A stretch of 64,000 nucleotides of DNA from JANMZO01 sp963763135 (lineage in GTDB: Bacteria; Actinomycetota; Acidimicrobiia; Acidimicrobiales; JANYDT01): positions 1,178,001 to 1,242,000 of the forward strand of contig CAVXNJ010000004.1 in the NCBI GenBank assembly GCA_963763135.1, written 5' to 3'. The translations under genes and the position numbers were made by a program. This document shows, piece by piece, positions 1 through 8,072 of this stretch (positions within the stretch are counted from its first letter, which is position 1; every line of letters begins with the position of its first letter). The notes under the pieces were generated by a model. It made no database searches. It was not told the DNA's origin and worked only from the letters and a program-made list of their open reading frames with translations.

Positions 1-436
1 GCTTCCGTCCGCACGTCGTGAAGCCAAAGCGATGAACGATCGCGCCGAAGAGCTTTTGGCATTCTTCGGCACGCGGCTTCAGGGATACCGTTTCGACCAA
101 CCGGCGTACTCCCTGTCGTACGCGAACCGTCGACGCCTGGAGATCGCCAGGGCCTTGGCCACCAAGCCCCGGTTACTCCTGGTCGACGAACCGGCCGCTG
201 GAATGAATCCGGCCGAGACCCACGAAATCACGGAACTCATCGGCCGCTTGCGCACCGAACTCGGACTTACGATCCTGATTATCGAGCACGACATGCACGT
301 GGTCGAAGGAGTGAGCGACCGGGTGGTCGCCCTCGACTACGGAACGAAGATCGCCGAAGGAACGTTTCAGGAAGTGGCGACCAACCCTCGGGTCGTGGAG
401 GCCTATCTCGGCAAGGGATCGGCGGCGACGAAATGA
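1..436 (+). CDS. livG: Branched-chain amino-acid ABC transporter ATP-binding protein LivG, C-terminal part
   Basis: Only the C-terminal half lies in the window; the frame is open to the left edge, so the ATG at 32 is internal. Visible are the ABC signature region (LSYANRRRLEIARAL), Walker B followed by the LivG-type NPAE stretch (LLLVDEPAAGMNP) and the H-loop (IIEHDMHVV). LivG is one of two cytoplasmic ATPases energising high-affinity uptake of leucine, isoleucine, valine or related substrates. Its stop overlaps the start of livF by 4 nt (ATGA), so the two are translationally coupled. The permeases and binding protein would lie upstream, outside the window. The Walker A half is not visible. 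Confidence 0.9.
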   Translation, partial: LPSARREAKAMNDRAEELLAFFGTRLQGYRFDQPAYSLSYANRRRLEIARALATKPRLLLVDEPAAGMNPAETHEITELIGRLRTELGLTILIIEHDMHVVEGVSDRVVALDYGTKIAEGTFQEVATNPRVVEAYLGKGSAATK

Positions 437-1152
437 CAGATTCGACGAAACCCCTCCTTCAATTAACCGGCATCAACACCTTCTACGGCCCCATTCACAT
501 CCTCCAGGATGTCGCCCTCGAGGTCGGGGCCGGAGAACTGGTCTGCCTCCTCGGGGGCAACGCGTGCGGCAAATCGACAACCCTCAAGACCATCCTCGGT
601 CTTGTGTCGCCCCAGACCGGAACCATCACGTTCGACGGGCGCAATGTCACCAAGGACGGCACGCCCAAACGCATCGGCGCGGGTATGGCGGTGGTGCCGG
701 AGAACCGACGCGTGTTCGCACCGATGTCGGTGCAGGAGAACCTGGAAATGGGTGCGTACCTGCGGTCCGACGATCTCACCGAAGATTTTACCCGCGTGTT
801 TGATCTCTTTCCCCTCCTCCACAAACGCCGCGATCAGCTGGCCGGCACGCTCTCGGGTGGCGAGCAGCAAATGCTTGCCATGGGGCGCGCACTTATGAGC
901 CGCCCGAAGCTGATCCTGATGGATGAGCCATCGATGGGACTCGCGCCCGTTCTGGTGGAGAAGAGCTTTGCGATCATCCAACAGGTCAACCAGTCCGGTG
1001 TCGCCATGCTCGTCGTCGAGCAGAATGCGAATCAAGCGCTCGCCATCGCCTCACGCGGATACGTGCTGCAAACGGGTCGCGTGGTGCTTTCCGGCGCTGC
1101 TTCGGATCTGGCCGCCGACGAAGAACTCCGGCGCGCGTACCTCGGCCGGTAG
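433..1152 (+). CDS. livF: Branched-chain amino-acid ABC transporter ATP-binding protein LivF
   Basis: A complete 239-aa LivF-type ATPase, the usual family length. Walker A is at residues 41-49 (GGNACGKST), a slightly unusual form since the family typically has RNGAGKT. The signature LSGGEQQ is at 140-146 and Walker B LILMDEP at 160-166, followed by the LivF-typical SMGLAP. It pairs with LivG on the cytoplasmic face of a Liv-type importer. The start overlaps livG by 4 nt. The true substrate (amino acids, amides, urea or short acids) cannot be read from the ATPase alone. Confidence 0.93.
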   Translation: MTDSTKPLLQLTGINTFYGPIHILQDVALEVGAGELVCLLGGNACGKSTTLKTILGLVSPQTGTITFDGRNVTKDGTPKRIGAGMAVVPENRRVFAPMSVQENLEMGAYLRSDDLTEDFTRVFDLFPLLHKRRDQLAGTLSGGEQQMLAMGRALMSRPKLILMDEPSMGLAPVLVEKSFAIIQQVNQSGVAMLVVEQNANQALAIASRGYVLQTGRVVLSGAASDLAADEELRRAYLGR

Positions 1153-1250
1153 GTCAATCAGCGGGATCCGCCACAGCATCGGGTCGGTGGAAGGCGACTA
1201 GTGTCACCGACGATTCTTTCGTCCCCACCAATCCTTGGAGACCTACCGCT

Positions 1251-2492
1251 ATGGGTGAATTCGTATCAATCGCCGCGCTCGACGGGACCGGCTCGTTCCA
1301 GTCGTACGTCGCTCGTCCCGCTGCCGGCTCCGGCCCCGGTGTTGTCCTGATCCAGGAGATCTTCGGTGTCAACGGCTATGTCCGACGCACGGCTGATCGG
1401 CTGGCCGAAGAGGGTTACGTCGTTTACGCGCCCGACCTCTTCTGGCGCATCGAACCCGGAATCGACCTCGGTTACTCCCCCGAAGAGTGGCAGCGGGCTT
1501 TCGAACTCTTCCAGACTTTCGATGTCGACAACGGCGTCAACGACATCGACGCCACGATAAAGGTCCTACGGAGTGATCCGACCCTAACCGGCAAGGTCGG
1601 CTGCGTCGGTTACTGCCTCGGCGGAAAGCTCGCGATGCTCACTGCTTCACGCACTGACGTTGACTGCGCCGTCAGCTACTACGGCGTTGGGCTCGAGGCG
1701 CACGTCGACGAGGCGAACAAGATCAACGTTCCGATCCTGTTCCACTTCGCTGAACTCGACGGCTATGCGCCCCAGGAGGCGCGCGACGCGGTCGAGGCGG
1801 CATTCGCCGGCAGGTCAAACGCGACGTTTCACACCTATGTCGGTTGCGACCACACGTTCTCGCGCCCGGAGGGCGAGCACTACGACAAGACCGCGTCACG
1901 GATCGCAAACGATCGTACGATCGCACTGTTCCGCAGCGTGCTCGGTCCCCAGTACGACCTGTCGGCGCTGTGGGACAAGCACTGCGAGTACGAGTTCGCC
2001 ACTCGCAACGTGAAAGACACCATGGCGACGATGGTGAGTGACCCCTACGTGAACCACATCCCCACCATGACCGGCGGTGTCGGATCCGAACAACTCAGCC
2101 GCTTCTATCAATGGCACTTTGTCAATGCGAACCCACCGGATACGAAACTCGTTCCGCTCTCGCGCACGATCGGCGCAAACAGCCTGGTCGACGAGATGCT
2201 GTTCTGCTTCACGCACACGACGGAGATCGACTGGATGCTTCCCGGTGTCGCCCCTACCGGTAAATACGTGGAGATTCCGCTCGTCGGAATCGTCAAGTTT
2301 CGAGGCGACAAGCTGTACCACGAACATATCTACTGGGACCAGGCGTCAGTCTTGGTGCAAATAGGCAAGCTGGACCCGACCGGTCTGCCCGTCGCTGGCA
2401 TCGAGACCGCCAAGAAGTTGACCGATGAGTCGCTTCCGTCGAACACACTGATGGGCACCTGGTCGTCTTCCGAGGGAAAGGCGATCGGCTGA
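1251..2492 (+). CDS. Dienelactone hydrolase family protein fused to a SnoaL/NTF2-like domain
   Basis: Residues 1 to about 230 form a dienelactone hydrolase (alpha/beta hydrolase) domain. The nucleophile Cys122 sits in GYCLGG, the Asp in AELDGYAP and the His in GCDHTFS, completing a Cys-Asp-His triad. Residues of about 235-400 form a SnoaL/NTF2-like alpha+beta domain (LWDKHCEYEFATRNVKDTM onward). Stand-alone DLHs are about 235 aa, so the 413-aa length reflects a real fusion. The family hydrolyses carboxymethylenebutenolide-type lactones and other small esters; the role of the second domain is unknown. The stop overlaps the next dehydrogenase by 1 nt (TGATG), suggesting that the two act in one catabolic step series. 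A GGAG sits upstream of the ATG. Confidence 0.88.
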   Translation: MGEFVSIAALDGTGSFQSYVARPAAGSGPGVVLIQEIFGVNGYVRRTADRLAEEGYVVYAPDLFWRIEPGIDLGYSPEEWQRAFELFQTFDVDNGVNDIDATIKVLRSDPTLTGKVGCVGYCLGGKLAMLTASRTDVDCAVSYYGVGLEAHVDEANKINVPILFHFAELDGYAPQEARDAVEAAFAGRSNATFHTYVGCDHTFSRPEGEHYDKTASRIANDRTIALFRSVLGPQYDLSALWDKHCEYEFATRNVKDTMATMVSDPYVNHIPTMTGGVGSEQLSRFYQWHFVNANPPDTKLVPLSRTIGANSLVDEMLFCFTHTTEIDWMLPGVAPTGKYVEIPLVGIVKFRGDKLYHEHIYWDQASVLVQIGKLDPTGLPVAGIETAKKLTDESLPSNTLMGTWSSSEGKAIG

Positions 2493-3214
2493 TGAATCTC
2501 GATGGACAGGTTGTCCTCATTACCGGAGCAGGTGGCGGAATCGGCCGGGCTGCGACACGGGCATTGCTCGATGCCGGCGTCGCCAAGGTTTACGCAGGAA
2601 CGCGAGTGGACGGCGCCGAAATCGGCCTCACCCACGACAACGTAGTGGCCGTGCACATCGATCTCACCGACCAGGCCTCGATCGACGCTGCCGCGGCGAA
2701 ATGCACCGACGTGACGATCCTCGTGAACAATGCGGGTGTCAATCACAATGCTCCGGTGATCGGCGCCGACGACAATGATTGGGCCCGCCACGAAATCGAA
2801 GTCAACTATCTGGGCACGCTCGCGGTAACGCGGGCATTCGCACCGATTCTCGCGGCCAACGGGGGCGGCGCGATCCTCAACGTTCTCTCGATCCTGAGCC
2901 GGGCGAATCACCCCGGCATGGCAACGTACTGTGCCTCCAAGGCGGCGCTGTTCTCAGCCACACAGGCGTTGCGCGCCCAGCTACGACACCAGAACACGTT
3001 CGTCTGCGCGTTCATGCCGGGAGCGGTCGACACCCGCCTGACGGCCCACCTGCCGATCCCGAAACTGACGACCGACGAGACGGCCGAGGCATTAATAAGC
3101 GCACTTGTTAATGACGTCGAAGACGCCTACCCCGGCGACATGGCGGCCGGCGTGTCCGGCGGTCTGGCGTCGGACTACAGGGCCGTTGAAGCAATGTTCG
3201 CGGAGTTCATTTAA
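2492..3214 (+). CDS. SDR-family NAD(P)-dependent oxidoreductase
   Basis: A classical short-chain dehydrogenase of 240 aa. The cofactor motif TGAGGGIG is at 11-18, NNAG at 79-82, catalytic Ser133, and YCASK with Tyr146 and Lys150. These are the full catalytic set, so it should be an active cytoplasmic NAD(P)-dependent alcohol/ketone oxidoreductase. The ATG lies inside the stop of the preceding DLH-SnoaL gene (TGATG), implying re-initiation and a shared pathway. The substrate cannot be assigned. Transcription probably ends at the hairpin 18 nt downstream. Confidence 0.92.
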   Translation: MNLDGQVVLITGAGGGIGRAATRALLDAGVAKVYAGTRVDGAEIGLTHDNVVAVHIDLTDQASIDAAAAKCTDVTILVNNAGVNHNAPVIGADDNDWARHEIEVNYLGTLAVTRAFAPILAANGGGAILNVLSILSRANHPGMATYCASKAALFSATQALRAQLRHQNTFVCAFMPGAVDTRLTAHLPIPKLTTDETAEALISALVNDVEDAYPGDMAAGVSGGLASDYRAVEAMFAEFI

Positions 3215-3231
3215 CACCTCGGGAGCTGAGG

Positions 3232-3262
3232 CCGGATGCGGGCGCTGGGTGCCCGCATCCGG
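3232..3262. terminator. Bidirectional hairpin terminator
   Basis: A perfect 12-bp inverted repeat (CCGGATGCGGGC and its complement) encloses a 7-nt loop. It lies between the convergent SDR gene (stop 3214) and the peroxiredoxin-like gene (stop 3264). There is no clear T-tract, so the terminator role is inferred from position and stability. Confidence 0.7.
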
Positions 3263-3263
3263 G

Positions 3264-3743
3264 TCAGGCGTCGATCGCAGCCAGTTCTTTCTGGATCTGC
3301 TTGGGCGAGATGAGATCCCACTGGTTCTTACCAACGGCGTCGAAGCGCACGACACCTGCGGTATCGACGATGAACATTGCCGGTTGCTGTCCGAGCGCCA
3401 GCAACCTTGACGTCACGTCGTAGGCCTCAAATACCTTGCCGTCGAGATCAGCAACCACCACGAACGGGTACGAGTTCGACTTCATGTGCCTCTGCAGACC
3501 GGCGAGATCGTCGGGGGCGACGGCGACGATTTGTCCACCCGCACTGGCGATCTGCTCGTGAGCCTCACGCAACTGCGCGAGGTGCTTTCGACAGTTGGGT
3601 CAAAAGAAGCCCCGAAGAAACACGAGCACGACAGGCGACGTGCGCCGGGCGGTATCAAGGCTCCACTCGGAGCCGTCAGCTTGTGGAAGAACAATCGAAG
3701 GCGCTACGCCTCCGACTGTCGCCGTTCTGGAGGCTCGCGTCAT
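3264..3743 (-). CDS. Peroxiredoxin-like (AhpC/TSA) probable selenoprotein with in-frame TGA at the UxxC motif
   Basis: Reading from ATG 3743, the frame runs through one TGA (3602-3600, codon 48) to the stop at 3266-3264, giving 159 residues. Around the TGA the protein reads VLVFLRGFF-U-PNCRKHL. This is the AhpC/TSA-like motif FxRGxxCPxC with TGA in place of the peroxidatic Cys and the resolving Cys at 51 (UxxC). The rest is an intact thioredoxin fold (IVAVAPDD, FVVVADLDGKVFEAYDV, PAMFIVDTAGVVRF). A stable hairpin starts 17 nt after the TGA, as expected for a bacterial SECIS. Prx-like UxxC selenoproteins are an established family; this case is inferred from sequence. The start is 4 nt after the alditol-oxidase stop, with GAGG overlapping that stop as ribosome binding site. 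A frame stop upstream excludes longer starts. A nonsense mutation is the main alternative. Confidence 0.82.
3563..3582 (-). promoter_or_regulatory. SECIS-like hairpin downstream of TGA
   Basis: On the minus strand, 17 nt after the TGA, an 8-bp stem (CCTCGCGC pairing with GCGTGAGG, one G-U pair) closes an AGTT loop. The apical loop begins 25 nt after the TGA and has a G within its first two bases. Both match the published bacterial SECIS criteria (loop about 16-37 nt from the UGA, early loop G). SelB binding is inferred. Confidence 0.65.
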
Positions 3744-3747
3744 GCCC

Positions 3748-5013
3748 TCAGCCTAACGCCGGTGCGTGGCGTATATGGGTCGCCGTGAAGCCGTTTACGA
3801 ACTTGCTGTTCGGGTCGTAACGCTCGGCGAGAGATACGGCGTCGGGAAATCTCGGATACGAGGCAGCGACCACTTCCGGATCGATCGAGAAGATCTTTCC
3901 CCAATGTGGGCGGGGCGAAAATGGGGCCAGAGTCTCCTCGACGCTCCGAAGAACGCTGGAGACGCCGACTGGATCGGGCTTCCACGTGAAGTGGATTGCG
4001 AGGCTTTCTCGGCCGTACGCCGGACTCAGCCATAGATGATCGGCCGCTACGGACCGCAGTTCACCGATCAGAAGGACAGGCGCAATCTCCGGGCTGATTG
4101 CGTGCAGACAACGAAGTGCTGCAGCGGCGTTAGCTCGATCGATCAGGTACTCGGATTGCAGCTCGTCGCCTGCACTTGGTGTGAAGTCGAGTCGAAAATG
4201 TGGAAGCCGTTCGTGCCAAGGCCCGATGACATCGAGCTGCTGGGTGCACACGGCGGCGGCCATCGTGGGAACCGGATGTCGAGGTGATTCAGCGCGGACG
4301 GCCCCGAACCATGCACCGTCTACGACAGGCTCGGTCGCCCGACGTTTGCGCCAGACCTGATCGATCACCGGCCCGGACCACGCCGTGAACAGGCTCACGC
4401 TGTACCCTCCCCCGAATAGCTCGTCCAGCGACTCGATCGCGGAGTCGAAATCCATGTCGTCGTACACGACCTGGGTCACGTCGTAGGTTGGCTCGATCTC
4501 AAGCGTGAGGGAGCTGACGATCCCGAGCGTTCCGAGGCTCACCACGTGCCCGGCGAAGGTATCAGGATGCGATTGCGGCGACGCGTCGACGATGTCACCT
4601 GTCGCCGTTATCAACTCGATGTGTCGAACCGAGGTGGCGAGACAACCGTTGCGATCGCCCGACCCGTGGGTTCCCGTGCTACACGCACCCGCCACGCTTA
4701 TATGAGGGAGTGAACCCAGGTTCGCCAACGCAAAGCCGTTCGCGTGCAACGTCGCAGCGAGTTCCCCGTACCGGATGCCTGAGCTGACCCGGACCTGGTG
4801 CTTCTCGCGGTCGATCTCGATACGCTGCGGCAGATGAGCGACCGACACGAGATCGTGGTCGGTCACGATTAACGGACTGAACGAATGTCCGGTGCCGATC
4901 ACCCGACACCGGCGACTGGCCGCCACGACTGATTGCAGCTCCGCAACCGAGCGTGGTTCGTAGAAGTTCGTCGGTTCAAAACTGACGTTGCCGGCCCAAT
5001 TCGTAACAGTCAT
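3748..5013 (-). CDS. FAD-linked oxidase, alditol/xylitol oxidase-like
   Basis: A 421-aa flavoprotein of the vanillyl-alcohol-oxidase superfamily, matching the length of actinobacterial alditol oxidase (about 418 aa). The FAD-binding motif GTGHSFS is at 40-46, with His43 where AldO carries its covalent FAD. The N-terminus starts NWAGNVSF, and near the C-terminus RPHWGK contains the active-site lysine. The family oxidises the terminal hydroxyl of polyols using O2 and releases H2O2. ATG 5013 is chosen because it precedes the conserved NWAGN and has GCTGAGG just upstream; an in-frame GTG/TTG extension to 5079 looks spurious. It is followed after 4 nt by the probable selenoprotein peroxidase, which could remove the H2O2. 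Confidence 0.85.
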   Translation of the reverse strand: MTVTNWAGNVSFEPTNFYEPRSVAELQSVVAASRRCRVIGTGHSFSPLIVTDHDLVSVAHLPQRIEIDREKHQVRVSSGIRYGELAATLHANGFALANLGSLPHISVAGACSTGTHGSGDRNGCLATSVRHIELITATGDIVDASPQSHPDTFAGHVVSLGTLGIVSSLTLEIEPTYDVTQVVYDDMDFDSAIESLDELFGGGYSVSLFTAWSGPVIDQVWRKRRATEPVVDGAWFGAVRAESPRHPVPTMAAAVCTQQLDVIGPWHERLPHFRLDFTPSAGDELQSEYLIDRANAAAALRCLHAISPEIAPVLLIGELRSVAADHLWLSPAYGRESLAIHFTWKPDPVGVSSVLRSVEETLAPFSPRPHWGKIFSIDPEVVAASYPRFPDAVSLAERYDPNSKFVNGFTATHIRHAPALG

Positions 5014-5122
5014 GACCTCAGCCTCGCACCGTTCCCCGAGGCTTGCGTCGCTCGGCGCAACCAGCCGCAACCAGAGCACATGGTGACTGGGGCGTTCAAC
5101 GGCTTATCAGCCCACCGTTCGC

Positions 5123-5305
5123 TCAGTCAGCGTCGGCTGACCATTCTTCGTCGGCCTGGTCCCAAGACTCGGTGCGGCGATGGGCCGACTCGAGCGCTTG
5201 CTCGGCCTCCGCCCGCGTCGGGAACGGGCCGAGCAGGTCAACCGATTCGCTGCGATTCTCGTCGGTTTCCACTTGTTTTGTTTCAACGTTGTACCAATAC
5301 TCCAT
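5123..5305 (-). CDS. Small conserved actinobacterial protein (about 60 aa)
   Basis: A 60-aa acidic protein beginning MEYWYNVETKQVE and containing DLLGPFPTRAEAEQALESA. This pattern is that of a small conserved actinobacterial family sometimes annotated as a SPOR-like or hypothetical protein. There is no signal peptide or membrane segment. The short repeat-like core (LLGPFPTRAEAEQAL) resembles a single SPOR half-motif, but no function is established. It lies upstream of and in the same direction as the oxidase/selenoprotein pair, about 110 nt away. Recognition is from memory of the family pattern, so it is moderately sure. Confidence 0.7.
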   Translation of the reverse strand: MEYWYNVETKQVETDENRSESVDLLGPFPTRAEAEQALESAHRRTESWDQADEEWSADAD

Positions 5306-5555
5306 GGCAACACGGTACCCGGTTCGCTTCTCACCGATACGCGGGCTGTTGTCCGATGGAGCGCCGGTTCGGACCCCGGCGCCGCAATCCGAGATAGTCA
5401 GGCCGGCGTCCTACCGGACTACCGTTGGGGTCTCGAACGCGTCAGCTTTCATGAAAGACCCAATTTCGCAACTGGCAGTTCACATATTGGCCGCACCCTA
5501 ACGATGCCAACGGTGGGCCCACGACCTGCAACCTCCCGCTTGCCGCACGGTATGG

Positions 5556-6146
5556 CTACTGCGCCCGGGCCATCGCCAGCAGTGCCTCGACATGACGCTT
5601 GGCGCTGCGCCGGTCGATCGGTTGACCGGTGAGGAGCAGCCGGTAATACGCCGGTGCCGCCAGCAGGTCAACCGTCGCGGCAACATCGAGATCAGGACGC
5701 GCCTGACCGGACTCGATGCCCCGGCGGATGACCGCACCCACCAACTTCTTGCGGGCGCTCCACAGGCCTTCAATCTCGGCCGCCAGCTCCGGATCGGCCA
5801 CCTTCTCCGCGATCAGTCCCGGCAAGGCCCGACCGAGTGACGTCGTCGAAAGGCAGTCGTAAAGGTCGTACACGAGCGATCGGAGGTCGGCATCGAAATC
5901 GCCAGTCGTCGGAATTGGAACCCTTGCGGTCTTCAACGAGCGCACCACGTCGACGACCAGTGCGGCTTTGGTGGGCCACCGCCGGTAGATGGTCGTCTTC
6001 GAGACGGCCGCCAACTCGGCAACATCGTCGACCCGAAGCTGGTTGTAGCCAACCTGATCCAGAAGCGTGATTACTGCGGAGCGCACTGCACCATCGACCT
6101 GGGTGGATCGTGGGCGGCCGCGTTTAGGTTTCGACTCGGAACTCAC
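5556..6146 (-). CDS. TetR/AcrR-family transcriptional regulator
   Basis: A 196-aa regulator. The basic N-terminal arm (KPKRGRPRST) is followed by the TetR helix-turn-helix at about residues 35-65 (LRVDDVAELAAVSKTTIYRRW). The C-terminal ligand domain is of the TetR_C type common in actinobacteria (LPGLIAEKVADPELAAEIEGLW, ARPDLDVAATVDLL). It should act as a dimeric ligand-responsive repressor. It is divergent from the isocitrate-lyase/PEP-mutase family gene, and the 380-nt spacer holds an inverted repeat that could be its operator. The effector is unknown. Confidence 0.92.
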   Translation of the reverse strand: MSSESKPKRGRPRSTQVDGAVRSAVITLLDQVGYNQLRVDDVAELAAVSKTTIYRRWPTKAALVVDVVRSLKTARVPIPTTGDFDADLRSLVYDLYDCLSTTSLGRALPGLIAEKVADPELAAEIEGLWSARKKLVGAVIRRGIESGQARPDLDVAATVDLLAAPAYYRLLLTGQPIDRRSAKRHVEALLAMARAQ

Positions 6147-6526
6147 AGGCCGACTCTACGACTTCGGAATACAAAGTCACGGCTTCTCAAAGGCCGACCA
6201 GGGGGAGATTCCCGACTGCCGTACCGATCGCCGTCGCGCTGTTTTCGGCGCGGTAGCGCTGCTCAACGACTCGGTCCTCGGTGAGATCTGCTCCGGAAAG
6301 TGTTTTCGAACACTTCCTTTTTACGCCCACCCAACTCCCTGGGTCGGTTCACGCAAAAGTAGAGCCGGGGGATTTCGTTGGAGCCATTTCGATCGGTTGC
6401 TGTGGTGAAGAACGGTAAGCACCGAAATGTTCATTGGGTGCGTCCAATTTGTTGACACTGAGTATCGAAACTCCTGGAGGTCGCCTGACTAGACGGACCG
6501 GGGCCGCTTTCTGCGAGACTCTTGTG
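6147..6526. other. Intergenic region between divergent tetR-type and ICL-type genes
   Basis: No credible gene is seen in these 380 nt. The stretch must hold both divergent promoters. The only structure I can support is the inverted repeat at 6295-6320. Confidence 0.6.
6295..6320. promoter_or_regulatory. Inverted repeat: TetR operator or intrinsic terminator/attenuator
   Basis: AAGTGTT and AACACTT flank a TTCG tetraloop; two more G-C pairs follow on the outside after a bulged A. CCTTTTTA comes immediately after. As DNA it resembles a TetR-type palindrome; as plus-strand RNA it is a UUCG-capped stem followed by a U-tract, which is a terminator shape. It lies about 210 nt before the ICL-type start and 150 nt from the tetR start. 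Confidence 0.5.
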
Positions 6527-7411
6527 GTGAACTTCCTTGCCCGCCCCGTTGATCGAGCAGCCCGCCTTCGAGAACTTCTCGCTGGCCCGAGACCACTGAC
6601 GGCGCCTGGTTGCTACGACGCACTCGGCGCCAGGCTCATCGAGGAGGCCGGGTTCGACGTCGTCTACATGACGGGCTTCGGCACGTCGGCATCTCTTCTG
6701 GGTCGGCCCGACGTCGGGCTTACCAACCAGGGCGAGATGCTCGACAACCTTCGTCGAATTGTGCAGGCCACCTCGCTTCCCGTCATCGCCGATGCCGACA
6801 CCGGATACGGCAACGCGATGAACGTGATTCGAACGGTTCAGCTTTGGGAGCAGGCGGGAGCGGCGGGCTTTCACCTCGAGGATCAGGTGACCCCGAAGAA
6901 GTGCGGGCACATGAACAACAAACAGGTGATCCCGGCCGAAGAGGCGATCGGCAAAATCAGGGCGGCCGTCGCCGCCCGATCGAATCCCAACACGGTCATC
7001 ATCGCGAGAACCGACGCACGGGCCGTTGACGGCCTCGAAGCGGCGATCGACCGGGCCAAGGGCTTCGCCGACGCGGGTGCTGATGTGTTGTTCGTGGAGG
7101 CACTGGAAGGCGAAGCCGAGATCGAGACCGTGTGCGAGAAGCTCCGAGGGTACCCGCTCCTATTCAATTGGGCTGAAGGTGGAAAGACACCTCCGCTCAC
7201 CTATGACCGAATCGAGCGGCTGGGATTCAAACTGATCATCTGTCCGATCTCGACACTGCTGTCGGCCACCGCCGCCATGCGTCAGGCGCTTGCCATCATC
7301 AAGGCGGAAGGCACCCCCGCGTCGATGTCGGGCACCATGTTGCCGTTTGGCGATTTCCTCGGCTTTATCGGACTGCCTGAGATCAACGAGTTGGAGAAGC
7401 GTTTCGCGTAA
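6527..7411 (+). CDS. Isocitrate lyase/PEP mutase-family protein (methylisocitrate lyase-like)
   Basis: About 294 aa from the GTG at 6527 (a GTG at 6524 is equally possible). The longer frame back to 6434 adds residues without homology. Family landmarks are APGCYDALGARLIEEAGFD at the N-terminus, the metal-binding DADTGYGN, the substrate loop EDQVTPKKCGHMNNK (the catalytic K-[KR]-CGH motif) and IIARTDARAV. These proteins cleave or rearrange C-C or C-P bonds of 2-methylisocitrate, oxaloacetate-type or phosphonopyruvate substrates with Mg2+. KKCGH favours a lyase over a mutase, but the exact substrate is open. The neighbouring TetR gene is divergent. Confidence 0.85.
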   Translation: MNFLARPVDRAARLRELLAGPRPLTAPGCYDALGARLIEEAGFDVVYMTGFGTSASLLGRPDVGLTNQGEMLDNLRRIVQATSLPVIADADTGYGNAMNVIRTVQLWEQAGAAGFHLEDQVTPKKCGHMNNKQVIPAEEAIGKIRAAVAARSNPNTVIIARTDARAVDGLEAAIDRAKGFADAGADVLFVEALEGEAEIETVCEKLRGYPLLFNWAEGGKTPPLTYDRIERLGFKLIICPISTLLSATAAMRQALAIIKAEGTPASMSGTMLPFGDFLGFIGLPEINELEKRFA

Positions 7412-7544
7412 CGACGATCCGATCGTCAACGACCTTCGCTACCGTCGAAGCAAACCAACCACGCCGTGGGCGTCGTGAGATCGTCGGCTTTGGGTGGCGC
7501 CGACTCCGACGTCACCACCGACGAATCCGGGACCCGGGGTCTCT

Positions 7545-8072
7545 TTATCCGAGCAGTCGGCGGAGAGTTCCGCCGGCATTTTCCGACCACGCTGCCAGTG
7601 TTGCGGGCAGCTGGTCGAGTTCGGTGTCGAGGATAAACAGTCCCCGCGTTGGTACTACTGCGCCGACTTCAACCAGCAGCGGCCGAAGGTAGACCTCAGG
7701 AGCGAGGGCGTGAATCGACGATCCGCCAACCATCACGGGTACGGCTACGACATCGGCCATTCCGGTCTGACCGAACCAGTCGAAGAACGACTTGAGGAGT
7801 CCGGTGAACATGGCCTTGTAGGTGGGCGACGCAATGATCGCCACGTCGGCGGCGGCCACCGCCGCCACTTCGGCCTTTACGGCCTCGGACGAGAAATCGA
7901 ACAGCTGACCACCCAGGTTGCCCAGATCGATGATATGTGTACTGACGTTATCGGCCCGCCCAACGGATTCGGCTACCTGTCGGGCCACTGTTTCGGCGAC
8001 GCCCAGCGTGCGCGAGTTGACCTTGGGGTTGCCACAGACGATGACAATGTTGAGCGGACCGGAACTAGTCAT
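7545..8072 (-). CDS. NAD(P)H-dependent FMN reductase (SsuE/flavodoxin-like fold)
   Basis: A 175-aa flavodoxin-fold reductase. The phosphate-binding CGNPKVNSRT is at about 13-22, and the characteristic SPTYKAMFTGLLKSFFDWF loop lies near residue 85. Such enzymes supply FMNH2 to two-component flavin monooxygenases. The ATG overlaps by 4 nt (ATGA) the stop of a fragment homologous to the C-terminus of an LLM-type monooxygenase. It was therefore evidently once the reductase partner in such an operon. Whether it now serves another oxygenase is unknown. Confidence 0.87.
   Translation of the reverse strand: MTSSGPLNIVIVCGNPKVNSRTLGVAETVARQVAESVGRADNVSTHIIDLGNLGGQLFDFSSEAVKAEVAAVAAADVAIIASPTYKAMFTGLLKSFFDWFGQTGMADVVAVPVMVGGSSIHALAPEVYLRPLLVEVGAVVPTRGLFILDTELDQLPATLAAWSENAGGTLRRLLG

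Noticed and set aside
3264..3572. Short peroxiredoxin-like frame starting at TTG 3572
   Set aside because: It would lack the redox motif and the first strand and helix of the thioredoxin fold. The same frame continues upstream through TGA to a good ATG and ribosome binding site.
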